Assembly (NCBI GenBank): GCA_021464245.1
Contig: JADCRB010000026.1
Coordinates: 4,625,769-4,689,768, forward strand
Direction: 5' to 3'
Length of the DNA: 64,000 nucleotides
Source: Carallia brachiata
Lineage: Eukaryota; Streptophyta; Magnoliopsida; Malpighiales; Rhizophoraceae
The notes beneath the pieces were generated by a model. That model was not told the DNA's origin. It searched no databases and saw only the letters and a list, made by a program, of their open reading frames with translations. Of this stretch, positions 13,055-25,665 are shown piece after piece (the first letter of the stretch is position 1; every line of letters starts with the position of its first letter). The position numbers and the translations under genes were made by a program.

Positions 13055-13879
13055 TTGACCGGGAGACGGGATTACTATTGGATGTGTCTGCAGCTACGTA
13101 CGCCAAGAGGTGAGCGGCCAATCAAATGTCTGACGGATGGATGTGGAGAGACTGATCGCCTTTGTTGGGATACATTTATAAGGACTTCGGAAGTGTTTTT
13201 TTTTTTTTTTTTTTTTTGGAGTTTGACCAAATTTAGCATTATTTTAGGAGCAAATTTTGAATGAAACAGGGGTTGATGCGGAGTAGTGAGAAATTTATTT
13301 TAACTCACATTTTTAAGAAAAACATTTTGATTTTTTTTTGTGTTAATTAAAATATTTTAACATAGAATATAAAAAATAAAGATAAAAAAATAATAATAGT
13401 TATTATTTTTTGTAGTGAGTTATTTTGACTTAACTAACTAAAAAAATAAGTTAAAATAACAAGCACAAAAAATATGTCCTTAAGAACTTATGAAAAAATT
13501 GCTCCGAAAATTCATTATTGTGAAATAAAAACAAATATTTAGAGCTTATTTGGAATGACTTGTCCCAAAATTATTCATTTCTTTACATATCTCAAAAAAT
13601 TTATATTATTGGGTTTTATTTTTTTTTGACATATATTGGGTTTTATGTTAGGCCTTTTAAGCAAAGTATCCGTGTATAATGTATACAGTATTAGCATCTG
13701 CCAAGGTAATTTTTCAGTTTATTTCAACGGATTGGATTCTCGCTTAAACGTTATATAAATTTCTTAAACAACGAAATTCAATTCAATTCATCGTAAACTA
13801 GGACTTTGGAAGAAAAGCACGTAACCAGATAATGACCGTCAGCTTGCTTTTTATAATTCCTTTTTTTTTTATTATTTAT

Positions 13880-14000
13880 AAAGAACTCTATTGGATATAC
13901 GAGAGGAGGAGGAAATGAAGTTAGTGAAAGTTAAACTCCTCACCTATAATTGAGGGCACTTCTCTTAATTATTAGAGTAAATGTTCAATTTTTATAGCAA
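13880..14000. repeat. Dispersed repeat, copy 1
   Basis: The segment with CTATTGGATAT, GAGGAGGA, then TTAAACTCCTCACC and TAAATGTTCAA recurs with substitutions at 16040-16165 in the same order and orientation. No coding potential is seen and the family is unknown. Confidence 0.5.
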
Positions 14001-16039
14001 AAATTCAGTTTCTAATAATTCAGTTTCTCGCTTAAATGTGGTATCTTTCTTTTTTTAGTCTACAGTAAAAATGATTAGGCCATATTAAAAAGAGGGAGAA
14101 GGTGAGGAGGGGCGGGGCTAATCTTCCTCCGACTACTGATTATTCGACGAAGCCTAAGGATCACTGAACTGGTCTACAGTGCAACATGTGCACAAAAATT
14201 TTGCTTTACTCCAAAGGAAAAACCGATTTTCCCCGTAACTTCCACAACGTTAATTTATTCAATTTTTCCCTTTTATATAATACGTAATACTAGCGTAAAG
14301 GACAAAGTTGTTCTTAATCTATGCCTTGGTCTCATTTGATCGTTAATAATATATTGTATTTTTAATTGACTAGAAAATTCCAATCCCATCCCACGTTCTA
14401 GCCCTCCTTTGATGGGAGCGTTTGAACTTGCTGGACAATGTCCACTTGGTCGGTTCCCAAATTTTAGTTGGCCAACTGTACCGGATGCGAACGAACTCGA
14501 TTATATCTGAAGAGAAACAATTTTTTAATATAATATTAAAGTTTTATAATAAGTATTTTATATTTAAATTATATTGTTATCACATTTAATTGTCAATTTT
14601 ATAAATATAATGGATTAGTCTCTTGTTGATGGTGACACTTTCAGTCTAATAAAATTTTAGATAACACAGCTTATTAGAATTTAATAGATAATTTTATTTT
14701 TAAGTCACCCAACATATTAAACACTTTCGGGTGTAAAGATTCTGGAAAACGTGATTGACTTAGTTGATCCTTGCATGTTGGCAAATAAACTGGGGAAGGC
14801 AGAAAGGAATTATCCAGCTGCAATTTAATAAATCAAAATGACATATCCCTAGAAATCAAGAAACTGGTGGCTGCTAGTGGAAGCTAAGTATCTGTACCTT
14901 AACCAAAGGAAAGCGTTGAGGCATTGCATTTGACCTAGTTAAGGTACACGATACGATAGCTAAAGGGGCATCGATTTTGGGATCCTAGATAAAGGAAGAA
15001 AAGGAGAATTTTGGGGTTGGGAACCAAGGATTGGAGGAACCAATCACGTGATGGTCAAAGGATTGAGAAGGCAAGCTAAAGGTCAAAAAAATCCATCAGT
15101 CTTACCCATGCTCCTGCATGTAGTGCGCAGAAAGCTAACCAATGGACAGATGCCAGTTGGTGTGGTTCGAAAAGGGGCAAGCTAAATCCCAAGCAATCTT
15201 CACCGTCTCAGCGCATGTGCTTTTTCTTTTTTTTTTTTCTCCAAAAGCCATTAATTAATATAAGCTGTGGAAATTTGGGAGCACGTAGAGAAGGAAGAAC
15301 CTCCACGAGTACGACCCAAGCGGCATAATTGGGCGAATGATAATACTCAAATATTCGAGTAAAGAAGGATGAAAATGTTTAGTCAACCTGGAAAATCCAG
15401 CCCGCACAGGTTCGTTAACGTGCATGGCTCCATCCGCGTAACTGCATGTGACGTTGGATTTTTTTTTTCTTTTTTTGGAAAAGGTTGCTCGCTCAATCCA
15501 AAGGGGAGGGGGGCTTGAAGAGGAAGGGGGCTCTTTATTGGAGACCCTCCAATTAGGGTGCCTGGACCGAGAGTTTTACTCGGTTCGAGTACCCAAACCC
15601 TTTTTAAGAAAAGGTTGTTGGCTTGTGTGTTTTTCTTCGAGGAAAGAGGTTGGATGTATAGCTGTTCTCAGCCGCATGAATCAAATCCACCGCCACAATA
15701 ACAGCAGGGTATCTAGCGGTAGTAGAGCAGACAAAAAAAATCTAATATCATCGTGCCAATCATAGAAGATTGATCACATGTTGTTAAAAATCGGTTAGAT
15801 TTAATAATAGATCATGTATTAAACTTTATCTCATCTACTCAAACAAGAGTTTAGGTTGAAAATGTAAAGCTTTGAAATTTATGAATTGATTATATATTAT
15901 TACAATGTGTGAAATTAGCACTATTATATATAAAACGTCAACACTATCATTGCACAAAAATAAGTTCATTGGGTTGAAAATGTAAAACTCTATTATAATG
16001 TTAAAAAAATTGAGATTCAAGAATTAATCATATATTATA

Positions 16040-16165
16040 CTTTTTTTTTACTCTACGATTCTATTGGATATTTAAGGAGGAGAAGTGAGGTTAAGTAAAA
16101 TTTAGACCTCCATTTATTGGTTGAGATGTACTCTTTTTAACTAGTTAAATAAATGTTCAACCTCA
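16040..16165. repeat. Dispersed repeat, copy 2
   Basis: Second copy of the 13880-14000 repeat (CTATTGGATAT, AAGGAGGAGAAG, TAGACCTCCATT, TAAATGTTCAA). The copies are diverged, so the duplication is old. Confidence 0.5.
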
Positions 16166-16359
16166 TAATTATACTTTTACACTATTACTATCACAATGCA
16201 TTATCACATTGCGTGATTACCTGATCGGACTTGGCCATTATTGTTTGTGAGTTTCACATTTTCACCACTATATCCCAATCAGATTATTCTTATTCGATGA
16301 TCCCAGACTTTTATATACATGCAGATGACGGCGAAGTTTATTGGGCTCGATCGGGTGGG

Positions 16360-17110
16360 GCGTTACCACATGAGATGCACTGAATCTTGAACGAGAATGA
16401 AATGGTTGATTTGACCAAAAACAGAATGAAATGGTTGAATTCATATAGAGTTATGTCAATTTGATTGACTTTTAAGCTGCCTTTCTTTAGTAACATTATT
16501 TTAATCTGGGTGTTGAAATCGTATTCCGGGACGAAGGTTTCGAGTTAGAATCATAGTTAAGGCTAATTAAAAAAAACATTATTCTAATCTTTGAAATAAA
16601 TCATCCAAAAAAAAAAAAAACTTTTGAAATGATTTTTTTTTGGGGTCAACGGGAGAGAGAGATGAAATTTCAACGGTTCAAACTCTACCGCCCAAATCTT
16701 GTCCTGTTGTCAAAGTCAAGATCTCCATCGGTTAAAGATCTACTGTGATCTTAGTTCTCAAGACAAGATTTATTGTGATCTTTTTGTTTTTAGCTTTTTT
16801 TTTTTTTTTTTGGCAAATAAGATCACCAATGGGAAAATTTTAACTCGTATTTAATGCTTACAATCCTTATCCTTGTTGAATAAGGATTCTCCATATTGAA
16901 TAAGGATTCTGTAATCCATTTTATTTTTTTACTTTACAATGAAAATTTTAATCCTTATTCAAGAAGGATTTGCATTCCTTTTCATTTTGGAATTTAAAAT
17001 GAAAATTTCCAGTATTCATAGATTTAATCTACTATTTATATTTTTCCAAAATCAGGATTTTCAACGATTAAACAAATCTAATGTGGCTTTTCTTTTAAAA
17101 GATAAAGATC
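16360..17110. repeat. Duplicated flank, matches DNA downstream of BSP copy A
   Basis: GATGCACTGAATCTTGAACG at about 16374, then TATTCTAATCTTTGAAATAAA, ATTTAATGCTTACAATCC, TTTGCATTCCTTTTCATTTT and GATTTTCAACGATTAAAC follow in the same order as related motifs at 20765-21750, which is the 3' flank of BSP copy A. A short tandem repeat of GAATAAGGATTCT is seen at 16877-16910. This suggests a duplicated block whose BSP gene is missing here. Confidence 0.55.
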
Positions 17111-17693
17111 TCCACCGGCTATTGCCTCTTGACGTTTAATGCTGATAAACATCGTGTGCTACACTGCTACGCACTCGTTAAACAACATTGGTCAGCCTGC
17201 ATAAGTGACTTCATTGTACCAAACGGTGGAAAATTGAAAAGGCCCGAGGCCAAATCTGGCCCAGTTTACTCACCCAATTTTTTTATCAAATTTTTAATTG
17301 TTTTTTATGTTATTATATTTTGATTTTACTAATTTAATTTTTTCTTTTATGACATCTGTCCATATTTTTGGTACCATGTGGATTGATTATTCACATCAAA
17401 TATTTATGGTTGCTTGTTAAAAGCAACATGGGAATGAGAAGTGAAATGAGTTGATTCCCATTTATCATTGCTTGTTTTTTTAAAAAAATTTATTCCATTG
17501 AAAAGGGGAATGAAATTATCAGATGTATGGTAGTTGCTGTTTTGTTTTCGAAGGAATTGATATTGTGGTTTTGAATGATGACTTGTTGATATTTATTGGG
17601 TATCTATTTTAGTATTAGATCTTATAAATAAGGTATCTTAATGGATTATCATTTTGGGGAGTTCTTCTTTTGAATTATTGTATTTTACAAATT

Positions 17694-18503
17694 ATAAAAT
17701 TCATAAAAATGCAGTCATCATCGTGTACACGATATTACTATCGTGCGCCGAGAGCACTGTCCTTGGTGCCAGTTTCTTGCGGCTTTCTTGTCAATTTTTT
17801 TCTCGTTCTTGTGCTCCTTTGTAAGCTTTATGCCACCTTGTGGGCTTCTTGAGGCCTTGCTGCCCTGGTGTCAGCTCCGGCTGTTGTTCTACTTCTGGTT
17901 GGTGTTAGGTTTAGGGGGTTTCAGTCTTGTCTTCTTCTGACCAGCTTTGGCTCTTCACGGCGTCCCCTGCCTCTCTGCCCCCTGGCTCGAGTGTGAAGTT
18001 GGGGGCTTCTCGCTTTTGTTGGCCGTCGGCCCGTGTATAGAGTCCATCGGAGGATGGTTTGCTGCTTGGCTTTGCTTCCCATGCGTTTTCCTTAGTTTCT
18101 GGAGGTCGAAGGTGGGGATGCTGCTCCTTTGCTCCCGCTTGCAGCCGTTTTGGTCAGCATGTTTGGGCTCCTTTGCTGCGATGGTTTGGTGGCCAGAGGA
18201 TGGCTTCTTTCCTTCCTGGGTTCGTGCTGTAGTTGTGTGGGTACTCTTTTTTCACCGAAGTTGGTCTAGTGCCTGGCTGTCGCCATCCGGTGTGGTGGCA
18301 GCAATTTCAACGTTTCTAGGGTTTGCATGGGGCCTTTGGGCCTGTCTGGTGTGGATCTCTACTCGGGCCTCTGGTTGTTGGGGTGTGTGCCTTTCTTTTG
18401 AGGGCTTGGTAAATGTGGTGAGTTGGGGTCTAAGCCTGTTGCTTTGGGCCTTGTAACTATGTTTCTGTTTTAATGAAGTTTTCCTTTCTATAAAAAAAAA
18501 AAA
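17694..18503 (+). mobile_element. Truncated LINE-like retroposon 3' end with poly-A
   Basis: A sharply bounded GC- and GT-rich block in AT-rich DNA, ending in TTTTAATGAAG, CCTTTCTAT and a run of about 12 A (to 18503). This is the look of plant LINE 3' untranslated ends. An 11-bp direct repeat, TTTTACAAATT, flanks it (17683-17693 and 18508-18518), as expected of target-primed insertion. The + strand is open over most of the block with one TGA at 17938-17940. The product is only Trp/Leu/Ser/Val-rich and lacks reverse-transcriptase or RNase H motifs, so I regard the frame as chance. A processed transcript of an unknown gene is the alternative. Confidence 0.55.
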
Positions 18504-18540
18504 TGGTTTTTACAAATTTAAAGTTGGATTTTTAGAGGCA

Positions 18541-18700
18541 TTTATTCACACTTAGATTTTGTTTTTTGTTTTTACTCTACCATTCATGTTATGCAGTGCC
18601 ATTTTTTGGTTTTTGATTTGATAGTGTTGGAGATGCAATACTTTCTTTTTGTGCTTTTTTTAAAATAAAAGCTTGCTCTTCCTTATCAAAAAAAAAAAAA
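18541..18700 (+). mobile_element. Possible second poly-A-ended retroposon fragment
   Basis: T/G-rich sequence ending in AAAATAAAAGCTTGCTCTTCC, TTATC and A12 (to 18700). The ending resembles a retroposon tail with an upstream AATAAA signal. I found no convincing flanking duplication. Confidence 0.3.
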
Positions 18701-19799
18701 CATGGGTTTTGGCTGTTAAAAAACAAAAAAAACAAAAAAAAGAATTTATGCAGTTTGTCCCTATCTCTCCAATTTGGGCTTTCTTTTTGTTTATGTGATG
18801 GAAATTTGAGGCACAAGCCAAGTTTTAGAATCACGGCTGGAGGTAAAGCCACCCACATCCTACAATTTGGACTTTTCTTTAAATCAAATGTCTAAGGTCA
18901 ACCAACGTATCCTATCCGATGACAAAAAAATAAAGCAAAATGATAGCTCGACGAGCGTGATGGGACCCGCGAGATCAGATTAATTTGCATTCCAATTTAA
19001 TTCCAGACCCAGCCAATAGGTATTACATTAATAGTAGAAGGCCTATTCTATCAAGATTTACAGATTTCCTTTCACTATTATAAATTTTCCTTGAATCTTA
19101 GAGTTAAGAATTTACAACACTTTATAGAACAGAACTTTTATTAATTTGCATTAGGTTGTGCATAATTTTTTGAAAAATAAATATACTACGTACAAAGAAT
19201 AAAATTGATGTAGAAAAGTCTAAAATTCTAAAATTTACATACGATAGACCTACAATTTAAAAAAAAGAATAAAATGCACGTCCTGCTATGATTGGACAAT
19301 GCTCAGTATCGGCACTGGTAAATAAAATAAGAATTTGAATAAGCGCACAACTTAATCCACCGAATTGGTGTGTTCTTATTAAAAAATTATTATTATTATT
19401 ATTATTTTATAAAATTAAAAATTAAATTTAAACGATATTATTTTAAATATAAAATGTAGATATCACATATTTGTTTAAAAAAAAAATTCCTTCAAAGTTT
19501 TTTCTCAAAAACTAAAAGGATACTATTATATTTAGTGATAGGTATACACACTGCGTATAAACGTAACATTTCACATAAAACATTCAGGAGAATTTTTTTT
19601 CTTTTTTTTTTTGTCAAAATCCACGAGAATTTATGGCAACGACGAAGCATTGGTTTCAGCCCTGAGCTGGTCATGTTCGACTTTCCGAGGGTTTTTTTTT
19701 TTTTTGACGTAGACTTTCCGACTATAAACGGCCTCTTGTGTAATCGTATGACTTTCCAATCGTCTCGATGTCTCTATGCATTCCACCAAAATTAAGGCT

Positions 19800-19810
19800 C
19801 TCTATATAAA
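19800..19810 (+). promoter_or_regulatory. TATA box of BSP copy A
   Basis: CTCTATATAAA lies about 80 bp before the ATG at 19889. The same arrangement (TATATAAA about 70 bp upstream) is seen in copy D, supporting a conserved core promoter in this family. Confidence 0.7.
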
Positions 19811-19888
19811 CCACACAGCAGCAACAATTAAACCCAAATTCTTCATACGTACAGAAATACAATAATCCCACACGCTGCTGAATCAACC

Positions 19889-20570
19889 ATGTCTGTCCGA
19901 GTCCTTGTCTTCTCCTTTCTAATCTCTCTAGCAATGCAAGGCATATGCACATATGCCGTAAGCTACAACGTCACCAACACAGCCGGTTCTACTGCTGGTG
20001 GAGCTCGCTTCACTAGAGATATTGGGATTGATTACAGCAATCAAACGCTTGATTCTGCTACAAATTTCATATGGCGACTCTTCCGACAGACTACTAATGC
20101 GTCCAGAAAAAATGTGCAAAAGGTCAGCTTGTTTATCGATGAAATGGATGGAGTTGCATATACAATTAACAATGAGATCCATGTAAGTGCCAACTATATA
20201 GGTAACTATATTGGTGATGTAAAAAGGGAATTTACTGGCGTAATCTATCATGAGATGACCCACGTTTGGCAATGGAATGGTAATGGACAGACCCAGGAGG
20301 ATTAATTGAAGGGATTGCTGATTTTGTGAGATTAAAAGCTAATTATGCACCTAGTCATTGGGTGCAACCGGGTCAGGGCGACCGGTGGAATCAAGGGTAT
20401 GATGTCACAGCCAGATTGTTGGATTACTGTAATAGCCTTAGAAATGGGTTTGTTGCTGATCTTAATGAGAAGATGAGAACTGGGTATAGTGCTCAGTGTT
20501 TTGTTGATCTGTTGGGAAGAATGTCGATCAGCTTTGGAAAGAGTATAAGGTCAAGTATGGAAAACAATGA
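19889..20570 (+). pseudogene. BSP copy A: plant basic secretory protein (PR-17/NtPRp27-like), two one-base frameshifts
   Basis: Single-exon member of the plant basic secretory protein family (Pfam BSP, 'peptidase of plants and bacteria'; tobacco NtPRp27, barley PR-17), apoplastic defence-associated proteins with a gluzincin-like HExxH. It starts with a signal peptide (MSVRVLVFSF...), keeps the metal motif YHEMTHVWQW, then loses frame at ACCCAGGAGG (20291-20300), where copies C and E show one more base. It continues one frame over through EGIADFVRLKANYAPSHW-like sequence and shifts again at GGGAAGAATG (about 20517). With both bases restored, the end matches the LLGKNVDQLW...KYG tail and TGA at 20568-20570. 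It is the only family member on the + strand and has a good TATA box. It could be functional if the indels are errors. Confidence 0.85.
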
Positions 20571-20759
20571 TGTTTTCGTGCCATTAATTGAATGAAGTTC
20601 AGCGTTATATCGTATGTAATTAATTATATCCGTGTTGTTACTTGGTTTTTTTTTTTACTAAATAAAAAAAATATCAAGTATGTATGTCTCTACTGTTACT
20701 TGTTATTTACCGAATTCTTTGTTTGAAGATTGAATAATGCTTTATTATAAAATTGTTTA

Positions 20760-21790
20760 CCCGTGATGCGCTGAATCTTTAATTAGAATGATATAATTTT
20801 TTGAACAAGAAAAAGGATATATTGAATATATCAATTATTAGATTTTTGAGTTATGGTTAGAGTAAATCTCATTCAACAACTCCTCATGAACCGACTTACA
20901 TATTGAGTATTAATAAGCTGAACGTAACTCTGTTATTAAAGTCCAGACGAATAAGTGCTCCTAAATTCACGCATCACTGTTTACACCTAGTATGAGTAAT
21001 CAAGAGAAAACACAGATAAAGGCTCGAATTTAAAACTCACAATGTAAAAATATACTAAACTCACAATATAAAAATATATTAATTTATTATTAAATTATTA
21101 CCCTAAATAATTGAATGATAATTCAATTCATAGATTTAAGTCAATTTAATGGATTCTTAATCTGTTTCTTTAAGTAGATAGGCATTACATGTGGCGGAAC
21201 TAACCACCTGACTATCCGTATCTTTCTCACGTGACAGTAACAAACTTTTTTTTTTTAAATTAAAATTTAGGTGATATTTAGTGTTATTTTAACTATGTTT
21301 AATTATACTTATATCCTAAATCTTCATCTTTTAAAAAAAATTTCACAAATTTTTTTCTGTCAATTTTCGTGGCGGGGTCGGCACACTTTTGGCAGCCGCC
21401 AACCTTTTTCCTCTAAGTAACACATTGTTCTAATCTTTTGAAGTAAACCATGCCGCGAGATACGGTTGAAAATCTATTATCGCTTTTTTTATATATATAT
21501 ATATATGTATATGTATTTTTGAAATGCAAATTTCCAACGGTCAAAAGATCTAACTCGAATTTAATGCTTGCAGATTTCCAACGGTCAAAGATCTAACTCA
21601 AATTTAATGCTTATAATCCTAACTAAATGAGCATTGGCATTCCTTTTATTTTTAAATTTAAACTTGAAAATTCCAAATATTCAAAGATTTACTCTACGAT
21701 TCCTTTTCTGTTAAAAAACTCTACTATTCCTTTTTCATAATCAAGATTTTCAACGGTTGAAAATTACTGCTAATTAGAAAAATTTAGTAA
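20760..21790. repeat. 3' flank of BSP copy A, duplicated at 16360-17110
   Basis: Shares an ordered series of motifs with 16360-17110 (see that entry). Internally, AGATTTCCAACGGTCAAA and 'TCTAACTC.AATTTAATGCTT' occur twice (about 21525-21565 and 21572-21613), a local tandem duplication of about 46 bp. A short (TA)n run lies at 21490-21506. Confidence 0.55.
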
Positions 21791-22272
21791 ACTTTATAAG
21801 AGATATATAGTCTTTAATAATATTAAATAATTTATTTTTTAATTTAATATATTATTTATAATATAATTATTTAAATTACTATATATTTATTACGTATCTT
21901 TTCATACGTTGTCAACAAACTTTTATAAAATTAAAATCGCTGCACCAAAATCGCGGACATCTGACAGAGTCATCATACATAGGAATAAAGCGTAGATATT
22001 CGAAAACCACGCTGTCGAGTTTATTCACTTAAATTTTTAACCTTTTTTAAAATCTATTTTATGGTTTCTAATCTTTTAATTTTACTCATGTGATTTCTAT
22101 TTTCATAATAGGTGTTCATAGGTTTTTTTGTAATATATGGTTAGATATTTACAGCATATCCAATTATTTAGATATATATAGACATATCCAACCAGCTCAG
22201 CGTAGTTGGTGAGCTCGGACAATACGACGTCGTTTCCGATGGCAGATCCAACGCCCCACTGTACTGTACTGT

Positions 22273-22302
22273 TGTGTGTGTGTGTCTCTCTCTCTCTCTC
22301 TC
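22273..22302. repeat. Compound (TG)n(CT)n microsatellite
   Basis: Six TG units run directly into nine CT units. No gene lies nearby on either side. Confidence 0.85.
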
Positions 22303-23411
22303 CTTTTAACCTTTTTTTCGGTCAACTTTCCGTTTAACCTTGAATCAGTTTTCATATTGGGCATTGTTTGGTGGTTAAATAATATTTATATTATAATTAA
22401 TGGTGTATTTTATGTCATTATAATTAAAAAATAATTATAATTTTTATTACATATTTTATTATTATAGTTATATAAAATCTAATATTTGTTGTCATATACA
22501 TAACATTTGACCATCCAACTGTATGCGCATCCAACATTTATGTTTCATCTTTATGTTTGTTGTAATGTTATTAGAATAGAATCAGACCGGCGGATTCGAT
22601 TGGAAGAATTAAGAATCAGTCTATAGTTCGGTTCGATAGATAATTAGAAACTAGATAACTTGATAGCCAGTCAAGAACCGGTGAACCGTCCCGATTCATC
22701 CAGTTGGTTAGTTAATCATTAATTACCGAAAAAATTGACAGAAATATAAACTGAGAGAATCGAACTTTAAACTTTAAATTAACTAAAGAGGTTGCCAACC
22801 ATTATTCCATCAATTGTTCTTAGTGCATATTAGGTAAATTATATATATTATACTTTCTCCAAAGAAAAACTATATATTTTGAAATCTGTTTCTTTTGTTT
22901 TTCAAAAATTATGTTAAGGAAAATAAATAGCATTTTAACTTAAAAAATGAAAATATTTTTTTTATTCTAAACATTTTCTTAAAATTAATTTTTTTCTCCT
23001 TTCACACAAAAGGTACTTTAAAATAAAAATATATGATTGTAATATACTTTATAATTAAGTTCTTAATATTATTATATATTAAATTATAAATTACATGTAA
23101 TTAAATATCTCTTTTTGACAAAGAAAAATCTCTCAAATATAGTATTATAATATGTATAATATTTATATTTTATAAATTATCATATTTTTATTAAATTTTT
23201 TGATATTTAATATTAAATACTAATTTTATTGATTCAATTATAATTAAATTGTTTAAATTAATTAAATTTTAAATATTTTAACATTCTAATTTAATAATCG
23301 ATTTGATTCTTAAAATCTCGGGTCTCTCGGGTCTCTGTCACCGTTTACTTGTTTTTGTGTCTCTGCTCTGCCAAAATACTAAAAAAAAAAAAAGAAAAAA
23401 AAAAGGAAGCA

Positions 23412-25250
23412 ATGGCGACCGTTGCCGGGTACTCATTTACACCCATCGAGTGGCCTCCCCATTCAGAATCCCTTCAAGACACTGTGTGGCAACTGCAAAA
23501 AGCGTCTTAAACCAGTGAGCTGTTGAACGGTAAATTTTCGGCATTTAGAAAGATCTTCAATTGTTCTCTGGAGGAGGAGGAGGAGGAGGAATATAAGAAA
23601 TGTTAAAAAAATTATTTCTAAAATTGGGTTTCCATGTTTTTAAATTAACATACCCAATTTTGCAGATTCCTTTTGTCGATTATGGTTTTAGAATTCAGAA
23701 TAGAAGATCATACTGCTCACAACAGTTGTCAATTCCCCACTCGTAACTTAACTTTTTTTTTTTTTTAATTGATTTGATATTGAATATCCTTACCTTATTT
23801 GAATGTGAGTTACAAACAGTGTGTGACAAATTTATCTTGATGAAAAAGGAGATAAGGTGAATAAAAAACTTGTCTTTGCAATGCCAGATATAATAAGGGA
23901 AGGATTTTTGAGGTTAGTCAGAAAATTAGGTGAGACTTTTGTAGAGAAAACTGACATGAATGCTAAAAAGAATGGCAGGAAAGCTAGATCAATTGTAATA
24001 TTTGATGCCTTTTGGCTTACCTATGATTTTAATCAAACAAAAGGAAAAAATCTGAAATAAAATGCAAAATCTTTTTATTCTGTAAATTTTAGTTTCATCT
24101 TTGTCAATGCTTAATGGTTATAATCAGCATCCTAGGGCCTTTGGAAGAAACTTTTGACGAAAAGTAGTATTGTTGGTTGGTTTTCATGCAACATTGTGTA
24201 TGGCTTATCTTGGAAGCAGAACTAAAAGTGAATCTTTAGTGGCTACAACCACTGTTGGATCTTCTCAGTGACGTGTACTATTTGGGCATGGTTGGATTCA
24301 TACATTTCAGTTGGGTTTCATGATTAAGAGAATATGGATTGAGGAATGTTCATTTCCGTTACCAACTAAATACACAGTTGACCTTTGCAGATTCTTTATG
24401 TCTTGCAAGGTAGGCAATATTAATCATGTTGATGCAAGTAGGAGCATGACATTGAATCAGATGCAAAATGCAAAATGTGCTGCGCTCAAGCTACTAGCTG
24501 GAAGTTATGCAAGCAGATGTTAGCTAACGCAATGGCATGCTTCTGTCAATCAACTTGCTTTTCAGAAATTTCAAGGACTTCAGCTGTGAGTAGTTCTTAT
24601 GAATCCTCTCAGCTGCAAAGGTTCATATTTTGCCAAAACATTACATTTCATGACACTGATATTATTTGTTTCCTGAGTCTAATTTTTTAAGCACTTGCAT
24701 AAGAACTCTGATGTTAAATGTTGTATGTCTTCCCCTGCATTTTTGGATACCATTTCTTTTGGATACCCCAATCAATTGTTGAAGTTAATGAAGCAGTTGT
24801 TCCCAGTACTTTGTCTTTGTTGTTTTCATTTGCCCTGTGACATTCAGATGCTTGTTCCCATATGCGCCCCCCTCAAAACTATACCCCACCATTGTCCTCA
24901 TTTCTCTTTCAGTATGTACTTCCACAGATTGCCAGAATTGGCTCAAATGTCAAAGTGATGGTGGATGTGTGCCATCACAATCAACTATCTTTGTAGAGAG
25001 ATTTTGGGTCAGCAACGCATATTTAGCTGGAAGTTCTTGCCAATTCACATTGGAATATTTGTTTCAATCAGGTTGGTACAGTTGTTCCTCGCCCACCCCA
25101 CATGAACCAACAAATTCAACATCTTCTTCTACTGCTCCCATTGACAAATTTAAGGTTCCGTGGATTAGTACTTAGCAGAATCGAGGAGGAAACAAGAGGT
25201 TTGTAGCATCCCTCACTCTTCCCAGTTGTTACACGTGATTTTGGTGATTC
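23412..25250 (+). pseudogene. Unidentified degenerate multi-exon gene remnant
   Basis: I do not recognise the protein. Coding-like DNA with balanced composition appears in pieces: 23412-23520 (reads MATVAGYSFTPIEW... to an early stop), 23857-24060 (MNKKLVFAMPDIIREG...), 24311-24690 and 24837-25230 (a piece ending ...KVPWIST). Pieces are separated by T-rich, intron-like DNA with possible AG acceptors (for example TTTGCAG before 24392), but frames contain stops and do not join. The part from about 24690 onward exists again at 29935-30500. It lies back-to-back with BSP copy B. It may be a gene fragment captured into the duplicating block. Confidence 0.4.
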
Positions 25251-25665
25251 TTTTTGACTGCATTACCATAATATGTTCAGACCTTTTTGTTATTTTTTCC
25301 AAAATTTTGATAGGCTCTACTTGCTCTCTCTCTCTTTTTTTGCCCCTCTTTCCTTCTTACAAAAGTCAAAACTCACATTGAATGTTGCAGGAATGAGCTA
25401 TCCGTTACATACATTCTTGTAATGATTAATTAAATCCCACAATGACCTGACCAGGTTCAGAGAATCACTCTCACCCACCCTCCCAGCCTATAAAAATGAA
25501 CAGCACTTGGACATTCTAAGTCAAATTACAAAATCCTTAAGTACAAGTCTTGTAAGACAAGACTAAAGGTCTTTATTCGGTTTGAATACCCTTTCTTTTT
25601 TTGGGTCTTATTGCCCTGTACAGCTCTGTTTTCTAAACTGCTATGCATATAGGTATCTAACACTT

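Larger units (their letters stand above)
13055..19799. other. Long intergenic region between lipase and BSP array
   Basis: No intact gene is seen. The right-hand neighbour of the lipase start (13055-13200) is its presumed promoter and leader, followed by a T20 tract near 13197-13217. Beyond it lie dispersed repeat fragments: 13880-14000 matches 16040-16165; 16360-17110 matches 20760-21790; a GC-rich retroposon sits at 17694-18503; a second poly-A-ended fragment sits near 18541-18700. ORFs at 15448-15765 and 18589-18858 look non-coding. Confidence 0.5.
20571..25665. other. Intergenic DNA between BSP copies A and B
   Basis: Holds the 3' flank repeat 20760-21790, a TG/CT microsatellite at 22273-22302, an AT-rich segment 22370-23280, and the remains of an unidentified gene at 23412-25250. 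The SINE-like or repeat fragment 20860-21110 (AAACTCACAATGTAAAAATAT motifs) resembles 29600-29850. The trinucleotide tract (GGA)n sits at about 23570-23589. Confidence 0.5.

Noticed and set aside
12837..13121. 94-codon frame starting MAAHLLAYV upstream of the lipase
   Set aside because: It contains the LCSQLLAPAGYPCTEY segment, but its start is not a signal peptide. The MKKLALL start in the adjacent frame is far more convincing; a one-base indel explains the switch.
17947..18456. 169-codon open frame on the + strand
   Set aside because: The product is a Trp/Leu/Ser/Val-rich string with no domain, and the DNA is GT-rich retroposon-like sequence ending in poly-A. The frame is open because A is rare there.
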